DNA of 62,598 bases from Hyalangium gracile (lineage in GTDB: Bacteria > Myxococcota > Myxococcia > Myxococcales > Myxococcaceae): the NCBI RefSeq assembly GCF_020103725.1, contig NZ_JAHXBG010000043.1, forward strand, positions 1 through 62,598. Direction: 5' to 3'. The translations under genes and the position numbers were made by a program. Positions within the stretch are counted from its first letter, which is position 1. Each line of letters opens with the position of its first letter. This document shows, piece after piece, positions 44,939 through 55,293 of this stretch. Below the pieces are notes generated by a model. That model had not been told where the DNA came from and did not search any database. It was given only the letters and a program-made list of their open reading frames with translations.

Positions 44939-45397
44939 ATGCCCCAGATAGACAGCCTGGCGGAGTACACCCTGGAGTTGCTGGAGCCGCTCGGGCCGGT
45001 GCAGGCGCGCTCCATGTTCGGCGGGTGGGGCTTCTATTACGGCGGAATGGTCTTCGCGGTCATCGTCGAGGGACGGTTCTACCTGAAGGCGGATGAGGTG
45101 ACGCGCCCGGCCTTCGAGGCGGCGGGCTGCCAGCCCTGGACGTACGACGGCGGCAAGGGCAAGGGCCCTGTCCAGATGCCCTACTGGACGCCTCCAGAAG
45201 ACGCGAGCGACGACGCCCACGCGCTGCTGCCCTGGGCCCGTCGCGCGGTGGAGGCCGCGCAGCGGGCCGCCGCGAAGAAGGCCGCGAAGAAGGCCCCCGC
45301 CGCGAAGAAGTCGGCCGCCGCGAAGAAGGCCCCCGCCGCGAAGAAGGCGCCAGCTCGCAAGGGGGCGCGGGCCTCGCGCCCGGTCAAGCGGTCTTGA
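44939..45397 (+). CDS. TfoX N-terminal-domain protein with lysine/alanine tail
   Basis: The ATG at 44939 gives 152 residues. The first ~100 are a TfoX_N domain ([35 protein letters not shown]). The end has about seven repeats of the [10 protein letters not shown] kind, like histone H1 tails. This tail would bind DNA or RNA. TfoX domains are linked to competence regulation in some bacteria, but here the role is unknown. Its end overlaps the convergent acyl-CoA synthetase gene by 14 bases. Confidence 0.8.
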   Translation: MPQIDSLAEYTLELLEPLGPVQARSMFGGWGFYYGGMVFAVIVEGRFYLKADEVTRPAFEAAGCQPWTYDGGKGKGPVQMPYWTPPEDASDDAHALLPWARRAVEAAQRAAAKKAAKKAPAAKKSAAAKKAPAAKKAPARKGARASRPVKRS

Positions 45398-47027
45398 TGG
45401 CCGCGGCGGCCTGGAGCCCCAGCTCGCCCACGGAGATCTCCCGCATCCGGAACTTCTGCACCTTGCCCGTCACGGTGAGGGGGAACTCCTCCACGAACTT
45501 CCAGTAGCGGGGGATCTTGAAGGTGGAGATCTTCCCCGTGCAGAAGGCCACCAGCTCCTTCTCGGTGAGCGCCGCGCCCGGCTTCACCTTCACCCAGGCC
45601 ATCACCTCCTCGCCGTACTTCTCGCTCGGCACGCCGATGACCTGGGCCTCGCTCACGCCCGGATGGGTGTGGAGGAACTCCTCGATCTCGCGCGGGTACA
45701 CGTTCTCTCCGCCGCGGATGATCATGTCCTTGATGCGGCCGACGATCTTCACGTAGCCGTCCGCGTCCATGGTGGCCAGGTCCCCGGTGTGCATCCACCC
45801 GGCCGCGTCGATGGAGCTCTTCGTGGCCTCGGGGTTGTTCCAGTACCCGAGCATCACGCTGTAGCCGCGCGTGCACAGCTCGCCCGGCGAGCCCCGCGGC
45901 ACCACCGCGCCCGTCTCCGCGTCGACGATCTTCACCTCGATGTGCGGGTGGACCCGGCCCACCGTGGAGACGCGCCGGTCCAGAGGATCATCCAGCGCGC
46001 TCTGGGTGGACACGGGCGAGGTCTCCGTCATGCCGTAGCAGATCGTCACCTCGCGCATGTTCATCCGCGACTGGACCTTCTTCATCACCTCCACCGGGCA
46101 CGGCGAGCCCGCCATGACGCCCGTGCGCAGGCTGGACAGGTCGAACTCCCCGAACCGCGGGTGGTCCAGCTCCGCGATGAACATGGTGGGCACGCCGTAC
46201 AGCGAGGTGCAGCGCTCGGCCTGCACCGCCTGGAGCACCGCCAGCGGATCGAACGCCTCGCCCGGCACCACCATGCACGCGCCGTGGCTGGTGCAGGCCA
46301 GGTTGCCGATCACCATCCCGAAGCAGTGGTAGAAGGGCACGGGGATGCACACCCGGTCCGCCGGGCCGTAGCGCAGCGTCTCCGCGATGAAGTAGCCGTT
46401 GTTGAGCACGTTGTGGTGCGACAGCGTGGCGCCCTTGGGGAAGCCCGTCGTGCCGGACGTGTACTGGATGTTGATCGGGTCATCGAACTGGAGCGCGGCC
46501 TCGCGGTCCGCCAGCGTGCGCTCGCTCACCTTCGCCCCGTTGGACAGCAGCAGCCCCCAGTCATCCTCCAGCACCAGCGCCAGCCGCAGCTCCGGGCAGC
46601 GGGGGCGCACCTCCTCCAGCATCTTCCGGTAGTCGGACTGCCGGAAGCCGCTCGCCAGCAGCAGCACGCTGGTGCCGGACTGGCGCAGCGAGTACTCCAG
46701 CTCCGACGACTTGTACGCGGGGTTGAGGTTGACCAGGATCGCTCCCACGCGCGCCATGGCGTACTGCGCCACCACCCACTCGAAGCGGTTGGGGGACCAC
46801 AGCCCCACTCTGTCTCCCTTCTCCACCCCCAGGGCAATCAGCCCCCGGGCTACCTGGGTGGTGAGCTCCCAGAGCTGCCGGTAGGTCGCCCGGAAGCCCT
46901 GGGACAGCACCACCAGCGCCTCCGCGTCGCCGTGGCGCTCCACGGTGCGGCGAAGGTTCTCACCGATGGTCTCTCCCAGCAGCGGGAGCGTGCTGGTGCC
47001 ATGGACATACGAGGGAGCGGTGGACAT
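45384..47027 (-). CDS. AMP-binding acyl-CoA synthetase
   Basis: The ATG at 47027 gives 547 residues. ANL-superfamily motifs are present in order: [18 protein letters not shown] (P-loop), [43 protein letters not shown] and TGKVQKFRM near the end, whose Lys is the catalytic one. This makes an acyl-adenylate and then acyl-CoA from a fatty acid. Chain specificity is not seen in the sequence. It stands alone and diverges from the cysE gene across about 130 bases. Confidence 0.93.
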   Translation of the reverse strand: MSTAPSYVHGTSTLPLLGETIGENLRRTVERHGDAEALVVLSQGFRATYRQLWELTTQVARGLIALGVEKGDRVGLWSPNRFEWVVAQYAMARVGAILVNLNPAYKSSELEYSLRQSGTSVLLLASGFRQSDYRKMLEEVRPRCPELRLALVLEDDWGLLLSNGAKVSERTLADREAALQFDDPINIQYTSGTTGFPKGATLSHHNVLNNGYFIAETLRYGPADRVCIPVPFYHCFGMVIGNLACTSHGACMVVPGEAFDPLAVLQAVQAERCTSLYGVPTMFIAELDHPRFGEFDLSSLRTGVMAGSPCPVEVMKKVQSRMNMREVTICYGMTETSPVSTQSALDDPLDRRVSTVGRVHPHIEVKIVDAETGAVVPRGSPGELCTRGYSVMLGYWNNPEATKSSIDAAGWMHTGDLATMDADGYVKIVGRIKDMIIRGGENVYPREIEEFLHTHPGVSEAQVIGVPSEKYGEEVMAWVKVKPGAALTEKELVAFCTGKISTFKIPRYWKFVEEFPLTVTGKVQKFRMREISVGELGLQAAAAIKTA

Positions 47028-47156
47028 GGGCCGATCCTCGCCATGCGCCGCGCCGCCCGCAACGAAGTGCTGCGGCGAGCAGTTCGGAGGCGTATCCGTT
47101 ATAGTGGAAAAACCTCCGCCACTCCCATCAAGAGGTGGGGTAAGGTCCGCTCCCCC

Positions 47157-48002
47157 ATGGATGCCCCCTACGACAGGCTGCTCTCGGTCCTGCTGGAAAG
47201 CCGCAAGCGCCAGTGCTTCCCCCCGGAGATTCGGAGCGCGGCGCCCGAGTTCGTCCAGCAGGTGCTGGGGCTGCTCTTCCCCCACTTCGCCGAGCAGCTG
47301 GAGTGCAACGCGGCCGCCATCCAGCGAGACGTGATGACGGTAGAGGCCTACCTCGTCCGGCTGCGGTCGATGCTGGCCGCGCTCTATCCGGAGGTGGATG
47401 CCTCCATTCCCCAGCGCTTCATCGCGCAGCTGCCGGACATCTATGATGCGCTGCGCCAGGACGCGGCGGCCATCCACGAGGCGGACCCGGCCGCTCGCAG
47501 CGTGGACGAGGTGATCCTCACCTACCCGGGCTTCTACGCGATCGCCATCTTCCGCGTGGCGCACGCGCTGCACGTGCTGGGGCTGCCGCTGCTGCCGCGG
47601 CTGCTCACCGAGTTCGCCCACCAGCGCACCGGCGTGGACATCCACCCGGGCGCCACCATCGGCCGGCGCTTCGTCATCGATCACGGCACCGGCGTGGTGA
47701 TTGGCGAGACGACGGTGATTGGCGACGGGGTGAAGATCTACCAGGGCGTGACGCTGGGCGCGCTGGTGGTGCAGAAGAACCTGTCGGACAAGAAGCGCCA
47801 CCCCACGCTGGAGGACGACGTGGTGGTGTACGCCAACGCCACCATCCTGGGCGGAGACACGGTGGTGGGCCGAGGCACCGTCATCGCCGGCAACGCCTGG
47901 CTCACGCAGAGCGTGCCGCCCCAGTCCATCGTCACCCGTCGCACCGAGGTCCGCCACCGCAACAACGACGCGGACCTGGGCGAGCTCGAGTTCCACATCT
48001 AA
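47157..48002 (+). CDS. cysE: Serine O-acetyltransferase
   Basis: The ATG at 47157 gives 281 residues. The C-terminal left-handed beta helix with hexapeptide repeats is clear: [37 protein letters not shown] and [14 protein letters not shown]. The catalytic His and Asp are in the IDHGTG region. An N-terminal helical domain (about 1-140) is the CysE type. It makes O-acetylserine for cysteine synthesis. The cysteine synthase gene follows by 35 bases, an operon. Confidence 0.92.
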   Translation: MDAPYDRLLSVLLESRKRQCFPPEIRSAAPEFVQQVLGLLFPHFAEQLECNAAAIQRDVMTVEAYLVRLRSMLAALYPEVDASIPQRFIAQLPDIYDALRQDAAAIHEADPAARSVDEVILTYPGFYAIAIFRVAHALHVLGLPLLPRLLTEFAHQRTGVDIHPGATIGRRFVIDHGTGVVIGETTVIGDGVKIYQGVTLGALVVQKNLSDKKRHPTLEDDVVVYANATILGGDTVVGRGTVIAGNAWLTQSVPPQSIVTRRTEVRHRNNDADLGELEFHI

Positions 48003-48037
48003 CCCCTGCGCAGTCCCCTACCCGCGAGGCCCACCGC

Positions 48038-48949
48038 ATGAAGGCAGCAAACATCCTGCAGACCATTGGCAACACGCCCCACGTCCGCGTCAACCGGCTC
48101 TTCCCGTCGCGGGTCGAGGTCTACATCAAGCTGGAGCGTGCCAACCCGGGCGGCAGCATCAAGGACCGCATCGGCCTGTCGATGATCGAGGACGCCGAGC
48201 AGCGGGGCATCCTCAAGAAGGACAGCGTCATCATCGAGCCCACCTCGGGCAACACGGGCATCGGGCTGGCGATGGTGGCGGCGGTGAAGGGCTACAAGCT
48301 CATCCTCGTCATGCCCGAGTCCATGAGCCTGGAGCGGCGCCGGCTGATGGCGGCCTACGGGGCGACGTTCGAGCTGACGCCTCGGGCGCAGGGCATGAAG
48401 GGGGCCATCGCGCGCGCGCAGGAGATGGTGGCGCAGACGCCCAACGCGTGGATGCCGCAGCAGTTCGAGAACGAGGCCAACATCGAGGTCCACCGCCGCA
48501 CGACGGTGAAGGAGATCCTCGCGGACTTCCCCGAGGGGCTCGACTACATCATCACGGGCGTGGGCACGGGCGGCCACATCACCGCGTGCGCCGAGGAGCT
48601 GAAGAAGGCGTGGCCCAAGCTGAAGGTGTTCGCGGTGGAGCCGGCCAAGTCGCCCGTCATCAGCGGCGGCGCGCCGGGGCCGCACCCCATCCAGGGCATC
48701 GGCGCGGGCTTCATCCCGAAGAACCTGCACACGGCGGCCATCGACGGAGCGATCCAGATCCCCGAGGAGGAGGCGTTCGAGTTCGCCCGCCGCTCGGCGC
48801 GCGAGGAGGGCATCTTCGTGGGCATCTCGTCGGGGGCGGCGCTGGCGGCGGTGAACCGCAAGCTCAGCGACATCCCCGACGGCAGCCGGGTGCTGACGTT
48901 CTGCTACGACACGGGCGAGCGCTACCTCTCCATCGAGAACCTGTTCTGA
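48038..48949 (+). CDS. cysK: Cysteine synthase A (O-acetylserine sulfhydrylase)
   Basis: The 303-residue PLP enzyme has the lysine in GGSIKDRIG (Lys42), the substrate loop [10 protein letters not shown], and [12 protein letters not shown] for phosphate binding. It joins O-acetylserine and sulfide to cysteine. Together with CysE it forms a two-gene operon, with the sulfide-oxidation genes 10 bases downstream on the opposite strand. So sulfide use and sulfide removal sit side by side. Confidence 0.95.
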   Translation: MKAANILQTIGNTPHVRVNRLFPSRVEVYIKLERANPGGSIKDRIGLSMIEDAEQRGILKKDSVIIEPTSGNTGIGLAMVAAVKGYKLILVMPESMSLERRRLMAAYGATFELTPRAQGMKGAIARAQEMVAQTPNAWMPQQFENEANIEVHRRTTVKEILADFPEGLDYIITGVGTGGHITACAEELKKAWPKLKVFAVEPAKSPVISGGAPGPHPIQGIGAGFIPKNLHTAAIDGAIQIPEEEAFEFARRSAREEGIFVGISSGAALAAVNRKLSDIPDGSRVLTFCYDTGERYLSIENLF

Positions 48950-48958
48950 GCGAGCGCC

Positions 48959-50221
48959 TCACGCGCGCCCGCGCAGCATGAGCCCCCAGTAGAGCCGCGG
49001 CAGGCCGTACTTCTTCATCAGCCACATGTCGCGCCGCTCCTGGAGGGTGTCGATGAGCGGGAAGCTCGGAGTGGGCTTCCCGTCGTAGTCGAACTCGGCG
49101 AGCAGCAGCTTGCCGTACCCCGTGGTGAGCGGGCACGAGGCGTAGCCGTCATAGCGCGCCTCGGGCTTGCGGCCCGCCATCACCGCCAGCAGGTTCTCCA
49201 CCAGCACCGGCGCCTGCTTGCGGATGGCGGCGCCCGTGCGCGAGGTGGGGAGGTCCGACGCGTCTCCCAGCGCGAACACCTCCGGGTAGTCCGGGTGCTG
49301 GAGCGTGTACTTGTCGGCCTTCACCCAGCCCTTGCACGGCCCGTCCGCGTGCGCCAGCGGGCTGCGCTGGATGAAGTCCGGCGCGCTCTGCGGCGGCGTC
49401 ACGTGGAGGATGTCGTACGGGATGACGACCTCGCCCCGGGAGCCGTCCTCGCGCGTCACCTCGAAGACGGCCTCGCGCCGGTCCCCTCGCACCTCCACCA
49501 GGTTGTGCTGGAAGCGGGTGTCGATGCCGTAGCGCTCCACCACCTGCTGCAGCACCTCGGCGAACGGCTTGACGCCGAAGATGGCCTTGCCGCCCGAGCC
49601 GAAGATGATCTTCGCGCGCTCCCGCTTCCCCGTGCGCCGCAGGTGGTCGGCCGCCAGGTACATGATCTTCTGCGGCGCTCCGGCGCACTTCACCGGAGTG
49701 GACGGGTGCGTGAAGAGCGCGGTGCCTCCGTCGAAGTCCTGGATCATCTTCCACGTCTTCGGCGCCAGCTCGAAGTCGTAGTTGCTGGAGACGTAGGGCG
49801 TCCTCAGCGCCTCGCGCAGGCCGCGCACCTTGTCCCAGTTGAGCTGGATGCCCGGCGCGACGACCAGGAAGTCGTAGCCCACGCGCAGGCCCGACGCGCA
49901 GCGCACCTCTCGGGCGATGGGGTCCACCTCCTCGGCTCGATCCTGAATCCAGCGCGTGCCCTCGGGAATGAAGTCGGCCTCGTCGCGCACGCTGTCCTCC
50001 GCGCGCGCCGCCCCCGCCCCCACTAGCGTCCACAGCGGCTGGTAGTAGTGCTTGCGAGAGGGCTCGATGACGGCCACCCCCGTCACCCCGAGCCGCCGCA
50101 GCCGAGCGGCCACGGTGATGCCCGCCGTGCCTCCTCCAATGAGGAGGACGCGGAAGTGCTCGCGCGCGGGCAGCAGGGCCAGCGGCGCGGCGAGAGCCTG
50201 GGAGCTCGATACGGTTGTCAT
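48959..50221 (-). CDS. sqr: Sulfide:quinone oxidoreductase
   Basis: The 420-residue FAD enzyme starts with the Rossmann motif LIGGGTAGITVAARL. Catalytic cysteines of SQR are kept: Cys179 (TPVKCAGAPQKI) and Cys363 (YASCPLTTGYG). FALGDASDLPTS is the second FAD motif, and a C-terminal amphipathic tail (MWLMKKYGLPRLYWG) attaches it to the membrane. It oxidises sulfide to persulfide and passes electrons to quinone. It diverges from a sigma-54 activator gene, and a sigma-54 promoter is seen upstream of it (50268-50283). With the PDO, rhodanese and TauE genes after 51884 it forms a sulfide-removal pathway. Confidence 0.93.
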   Translation of the reverse strand: MTTVSSSQALAAPLALLPAREHFRVLLIGGGTAGITVAARLRRLGVTGVAVIEPSRKHYYQPLWTLVGAGAARAEDSVRDEADFIPEGTRWIQDRAEEVDPIAREVRCASGLRVGYDFLVVAPGIQLNWDKVRGLREALRTPYVSSNYDFELAPKTWKMIQDFDGGTALFTHPSTPVKCAGAPQKIMYLAADHLRRTGKRERAKIIFGSGGKAIFGVKPFAEVLQQVVERYGIDTRFQHNLVEVRGDRREAVFEVTREDGSRGEVVIPYDILHVTPPQSAPDFIQRSPLAHADGPCKGWVKADKYTLQHPDYPEVFALGDASDLPTSRTGAAIRKQAPVLVENLLAVMAGRKPEARYDGYASCPLTTGYGKLLLAEFDYDGKPTPSFPLIDTLQERRDMWLMKKYGLPRLYWGLMLRGRA

Positions 50222-50267
50222 GGGTCTTCTCCGGATCCCTGAGGGGTTGTCTCAAGCTCTTCGTCAG

Positions 50268-50283
50268 AGCATGGCGCGTGCCA
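50268..50283 (-). promoter_or_regulatory. Sigma-54 promoter of the sqr gene
   Basis: The minus strand reads TGGCACGCGCCATGCT, with the GG and GC elements 10 bases apart as sigma-54 needs (-24 TGGCACG, -12 ATGCT). It lies about 47 bases before the SQR start codon and downstream of the CTGAAACG repeats at 50331-50374. Confidence 0.7.
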
Positions 50284-50330
50284 GCGGCCCTGCTCCGGGC
50301 CCACCCCGGGGAGTCCTCCAGGCCCCATCG

Positions 50331-50374
50331 ACGGAAACCTCCGCTGAAACGGTGGCTGAAACGTCTACGAAACA
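50331..50374. promoter_or_regulatory. Activator site: CTGAAACG direct repeats
   Basis: CTGAAACG occurs at 50344-50351 and again at 50356-50363, exactly 12 bases on. Related half sites lie at 50331 (ACGGAAAC) and 50367 (ACGAAACA). The same half site in inverted form is found at 51757-51782. This is the expected place for the enhancer of the sigma-54 activator, 45 bases or more behind the -24 element of sqr. Confidence 0.65.
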
Positions 50375-50416
50375 ATCTGCAACGCGGGCAGTGGTCCCCC
50401 GGGCTATGACTCCGTC

Positions 50417-51756
<1,340 letters not shown>

Positions 51757-51760
<4 letters not shown>

Positions 51761-51782
51761 AACGTTTCATGCAGCGTTTCAG
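51757..51782. promoter_or_regulatory. Activator site: CTGAAACG inverted repeat
   Basis: CTGAAACG (51757-51764) and CGTTTCAG (51775-51782) are a perfect inverted repeat around a 10-base spacer. The left arm covers the stop codon of the activator gene. It lies about 70 bases before the -24 element of the next sigma-54 promoter, a normal enhancer distance. Confidence 0.7.
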
Positions 51783-51841
51783 CAACGGAGCCGTGGACTG
51801 CAACCTGTTGAATCCTCTCCTGCTCCCGGGCCGCATATCCA

Positions 51842-51857
51842 TGGCACGGGACTGGCA
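51842..51857 (+). promoter_or_regulatory. Sigma-54 promoter of the persulfide dioxygenase operon
   Basis: TGGCACGGGACTGGCA has GG and GC 10 bases apart (-24 TGGCACG, -12 TGGCA). It lies 27 bases before the start codon of the dioxygenase gene, so the transcript begins just ahead of the ribosome binding site GGGGGGACAGGAGG. Confidence 0.75.
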
Positions 51858-51883
51858 CTAAGGGGGGACAGGAGGCATGACCC

Positions 51884-52582
51884 ATGATCTTCCGTCAGCT
51901 CTTCGATCCCGAGTCCTCGACGTACACCTACCTGGTAGGCGACCCTGTCTCCCGCTATGTGGCCCTCATCGATCCGGTGCTCGAGCAGGTGGAGCGGGAT
52001 CTCACCCTCATCCATGAGCTGGGGCTGACCCTGACGCATGTGATGGAGACGCACGTGCACGCGGACCACGTGACGGGGGCGGGCCAGCTGCGCGAGCGGA
52101 CCGGGTGCCTGGTGGTGGCGAGCACGCTCGGCGCCTCCTGCGTGAACATCCACGTGCGGCACAAAGACGTGGTGCGGGTGGGCGCGCTCTCCTTCACGGT
52201 GCTCGCGACGCCCGGCCACACGGATGACAGCGTGAGCTACCTGCTGAACGACCGCGTCTTCACCGGCGATGCCCTCCTGGTGCGCGGCACGGGGCGCACC
52301 GACTTCCAGAACGGAAACGCGGGGCAGCTCTACGACTCCATCACCCAGGAGTTCTTCACGCTGCCGGACGAGACGCTGGTGTACCCCGGCCACGACTACA
52401 AGGGCCGCACGGTGACGACGATCGCCGAGGAGAAGCGCTTCAACCCGCGCCTGGCGGGAAGGGATCGCGCCTCCTTCGTCCAGCTCATGGGCGAGCTGAA
52501 CCTGCCTCCGCCGAAGAAGCTCGAGCTCGCTGTTCCCGCCAACCGTGCCTGCGGGCGGGCGCTCGCGCCTCCCCAGGCCTGA
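51884..52582 (+). CDS. ETHE1-like persulfide dioxygenase (MBL fold)
   Basis: The ATG at 51884 gives 232 residues. The metal motif THVHADHVTG (His57, His59, Asp61, His62), TPGHTDDS, FTGDALLV and YPGHDYKG give the ETHE1-type iron site. GRTDFQNGN is typical of this subgroup. It turns glutathione persulfide into sulfite, the step after SQR. It is the first gene of a run of rhodanese and TauE genes on the same strand, behind its own sigma-54 promoter. Confidence 0.9.
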   Translation: MIFRQLFDPESSTYTYLVGDPVSRYVALIDPVLEQVERDLTLIHELGLTLTHVMETHVHADHVTGAGQLRERTGCLVVASTLGASCVNIHVRHKDVVRVGALSFTVLATPGHTDDSVSYLLNDRVFTGDALLVRGTGRTDFQNGNAGQLYDSITQEFFTLPDETLVYPGHDYKGRTVTTIAEEKRFNPRLAGRDRASFVQLMGELNLPPPKKLELAVPANRACGRALAPPQA

Positions 52583-52650
52583 GCCCTCGGCGGCACACCG
52601 TTCCACCTCGAACCGTCCCTCTCCACGGGAGAGGGGCACGGGAGCTCCCC

Positions 52651-53253
52651 ATGCCTTCCGCGCAGATCCACTCCATCCTTCCCCGTGAGCTGGGATCCCT
52701 TCCTTCCACGGCGCGCCGCATCGATGTCCGCGAGCCCGCGGAGTTCGACGGCATGCTCGGGCGACTGCCACGCTCGGAGCTCGTCCCGCTCGCCACCCTT
52801 CCCGGTGCCGCCATGGCATGGCCGCGAGACGTGCCGCTGCTGCTCATCTGCCGCTCGGGAGCGCGCTCCATGAAGGCCGCGCGGATGCTTGCGGGGCAGG
52901 GCTTCACCGCGCTCTACAACCTGGAGGGAGGAATGCTCGCGGTCCATGAGGCCGAGCTCCCCGTGGAGGGGCCGGGCGTCGGTCCGCGCGTGAGCGCCGG
53001 GCAGGCACGCGACGCCCTGTGCGCCGCGGCGCGCGAGCTCTATGGAGCCCTCACGCCTCCTCCCTGCGAGAGCCTCTTCGAGGGGCCCTCCGCCTTCCCC
53101 CAGCCGGAGCGCGCCACGCTCCTCCAGGCGCTCGAGCGGCTGGGTGCGCGTGCTCGCGCGGATGGGCTGGCCTCGGAGGCCATCGACTACACGCTGCGGC
53201 GGATGCGGGACCTGACGGCGCTCGTCGAGGACCGAAAGGGAGCCTCGTCGTGA
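52651..53253 (+). CDS. Rhodanese-domain sulfurtransferase
   Basis: The ATG at 52651 gives 200 residues. The rhodanese fold is seen in RRIDVREPAEFDGMLG and the active loop LICRSGARSMKAA with Cys67, then GFTALYNLEGGMLA. The C-terminal ~90 residues (QARDALCAAARELYGALTPP, LGARARADGLASEAIDYTLR) are helical and unusual. It moves sulfane sulfur, probably between persulfide and glutathione, next to the dioxygenase. Its stop overlaps the GTG of the permease gene. Confidence 0.88.
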   Translation: MPSAQIHSILPRELGSLPSTARRIDVREPAEFDGMLGRLPRSELVPLATLPGAAMAWPRDVPLLLICRSGARSMKAARMLAGQGFTALYNLEGGMLAVHEAELPVEGPGVGPRVSAGQARDALCAAARELYGALTPPPCESLFEGPSAFPQPERATLLQALERLGARARADGLASEAIDYTLRRMRDLTALVEDRKGASS

Positions 53254-54167
53254 GCATGCTCCTGCTCGGCGCGCTCCTCTCGCTGCTGGCGGGCGTGTCG
53301 CTCGGGCTGCTCGGCGGAGGCGGCTCCATCCTGACGGTCCCCATCCTCGTCTACGTGCTCGGGGTGGAGCCGCGCGGCGCCATCGCCACCTCCCTGGTGG
53401 TGGTGGGCCTGACGAGCGCCACCGGCACGCTGTCGCACGCCAGGGCCGGGCGGGTGGAGTGGCGGGTAGGGCTGCTCTTCGGCGCCGCCGGTATGCTGGG
53501 CGCGGCCCTGGGAGGACGCGTGGGAAGGTTCGTTCCCCCGACGCTGCTGCTCGTCGCCTTCGCGGCCATGGTGCTCGCCACCGCCGTGGCCATGCTCCGC
53601 AAGCGTCCGGAGCCCGCGATGGCGGCCGTGACGATGCCCGAGGCGCCCGTGGAGCGGCGCCTGTCCGTCGTGCTGCGCAATGGCTTCGGCGTGGGACTGC
53701 TGACGGGCCTGGTGGGCGCGGGCGGTGGCTTCATGGTTGTTCCCGCCCTGGCCCTCTTCGGGGGCCTGGCCATGCCGGGCGCGGTGGCGACCTCGCTGCT
53801 GGTCATCACGCTCAACTGCGCGTCGGGGCTCGTCAGCGCGCTCCTGAGCGGCGCGCCCGTGGACTGGCTGCTGGCGGGAGGCATGTCGGTGGCCTCCATC
53901 GTGGGCTCGCTCCTCGGAGCCCGGCTGGGCCACGGACTGTCCCCCGAGGGACTGCGCAAGGGCTTCGCGAGCTTCATCGTGGCACTCGGCGTCTTCATCC
54001 TCGTGCGCGAGCTGTCGGGCCTCTTCCACCTGTCCTCGGTGCGGGCGCTCGCGCTGGCGGGCGGCCTCTCCCTGGGAGCGCTCGTCCTGGCCCTGCTCCC
54101 GCTCGCACTCCGGCGATGGCTGCGCGAGCCCCCCTCCGAGCCTCGCGAGAACCTCACCCGCCCGTGA
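53250..54167 (+). CDS. TauE/SafE-family sulfite exporter
   Basis: The GTG at 53250 overlaps the rhodanese stop (GTGA). The ATG at 53256 is an alternative. About 305 residues form eight or so helices in two similar halves, each starting with a GxxxGLLGGGGS or GLVGAGGGFMVVPAL loop typical of TauE/SafE permeases. It is expected to carry sulfite or a like anion out of the cell. This completes the pathway sulfide, persulfide, sulfite, export. Its end overlaps the convergent aminotransferase gene by 14 bases. Confidence 0.9.
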   Translation: MSMLLLGALLSLLAGVSLGLLGGGGSILTVPILVYVLGVEPRGAIATSLVVVGLTSATGTLSHARAGRVEWRVGLLFGAAGMLGAALGGRVGRFVPPTLLLVAFAAMVLATAVAMLRKRPEPAMAAVTMPEAPVERRLSVVLRNGFGVGLLTGLVGAGGGFMVVPALALFGGLAMPGAVATSLLVITLNCASGLVSALLSGAPVDWLLAGGMSVASIVGSLLGARLGHGLSPEGLRKGFASFIVALGVFILVRELSGLFHLSSVRALALAGGLSLGALVLALLPLALRRWLREPPSEPRENLTRP

Positions 54168-55293
54168 AGTCACGCACCATGCGGACCAGCCGCTCCAGCT
54201 CGTCCGGCCGGTTGTAGAAGTGGGGGGAGATACGCAGCCGGCCCCGGCGGAAGGAGAGCGTCACCTCGCGCTCGGTCAGCCAGCCGTAGAGCTGTCGCGG
54301 ATCCCCGCTGGGGGGCAGGAACGTGAGGATGCCGGCACGGTGCTCCGGCGCCGGCCCCGTGTCGCAGCCCAGGGCCCGCAGCTCCGCGTCCAGGGCCCGC
54401 AGCAGCTCCCGGATGCGGGCCTCGATGGCGTCCGCGCCCACCTCGAGCAGCAGCTCCAGCGCGGCCCCGAGCGCATAGATGCCCGTGTAGGAATGGCTCC
54501 CCTCCTCCAGCTTCAGCGCGTCCGAGCGCAGCTCGAAGTGGGAGCGGTGGAAGTTCCATGCGTCCGTGGTGCTCCGCCACCCCACCAGCACGGGGCGCAG
54601 CCGGGGCAGCACGTCCTTCCTCGCGTACAACATGCCGATGCCGGAGATGCCCAGCATCCACTTGTGGCTGTCCGCGCTCAGGAAGTGGATGCGGCTGCGC
54701 TTTACGTCCACCGGCAGGCAGCCCACGCTCTGGATGCCATCCACGCACAGCAGCACTCCAGCGCGCTCGCACAGGGCGCCCACCGCGTCCAGGTCCGTCC
54801 GGTAGCCGCTGGCGTACTGAACGGAGCTGACCGCCACCAGCCGGGTGCGCGGCGTGAGCGCCGCGGCCACCGCCTCCGGCGTGACGCCTCCCTCGCTCGC
54901 GGCGATCTCCCGCACCTCCACGCCTCGATCCTTCAGGTGCAGCCAGGGATAGACGTTGGAGGGGTACTCGAGCGACGTGGCCACCGCCACCTCGTCACCG
55001 GGCCGCCAGTCCAGCCCCTCGGCCACCAGCCCCAGCCCGTGGCTGGTGTTGCGCACGAAGGCGATCTCCTCCGGCTCCGCGCCGATCAGCCGCGCCGCCA
55101 ACCTCCGGGTGTGCTCGGCGCGTGCCTCCCACTGGCGCTCGTGCCGCACGCCATGGTGCACCACGTCCTCCATCCACTCCCGCACGGCGGCGGCGGCACG
55201 CAGGCTGGTAGGAGCCACCCCCGCGTGGTTGAGGTACAGCTGCTTCTCCAGGACGGGGAACTGGGCGCGGTAGGAGTCGAAGGACGGAGTCAC
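54154..55293 (-). CDS. Class V aminotransferase (cysteine-desulfurase-like fold)
   Basis: Of 379 residues, the PLP lysine is Lys211 (SADSHKWMLG), with Asp185 (LLCVDGIQSVG) under the ring. The start MTPSFDSYRAQFPVLEKQLY and NTSHGLGLVAEGL belong to the isopenicillin epimerase/cysteine desulfurase-like group. The mobile catalytic Cys loop of true desulfurases is not obvious, so another reaction is possible. Its ATG overlaps the stop of the preceding surface-protein gene on the same strand (ATGA at 55290-55293). Confidence 0.85.
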   Translation of the reverse strand: MTPSFDSYRAQFPVLEKQLYLNHAGVAPTSLRAAAAVREWMEDVVHHGVRHERQWEARAEHTRRLAARLIGAEPEEIAFVRNTSHGLGLVAEGLDWRPGDEVAVATSLEYPSNVYPWLHLKDRGVEVREIAASEGGVTPEAVAAALTPRTRLVAVSSVQYASGYRTDLDAVGALCERAGVLLCVDGIQSVGCLPVDVKRSRIHFLSADSHKWMLGISGIGMLYARKDVLPRLRPVLVGWRSTTDAWNFHRSHFELRSDALKLEEGSHSYTGIYALGAALELLLEVGADAIEARIRELLRALDAELRALGCDTGPAPEHRAGILTFLPPSGDPRQLYGWLTEREVTLSFRRGRLRISPHFYNRPDELERLVRMVRDFTGG

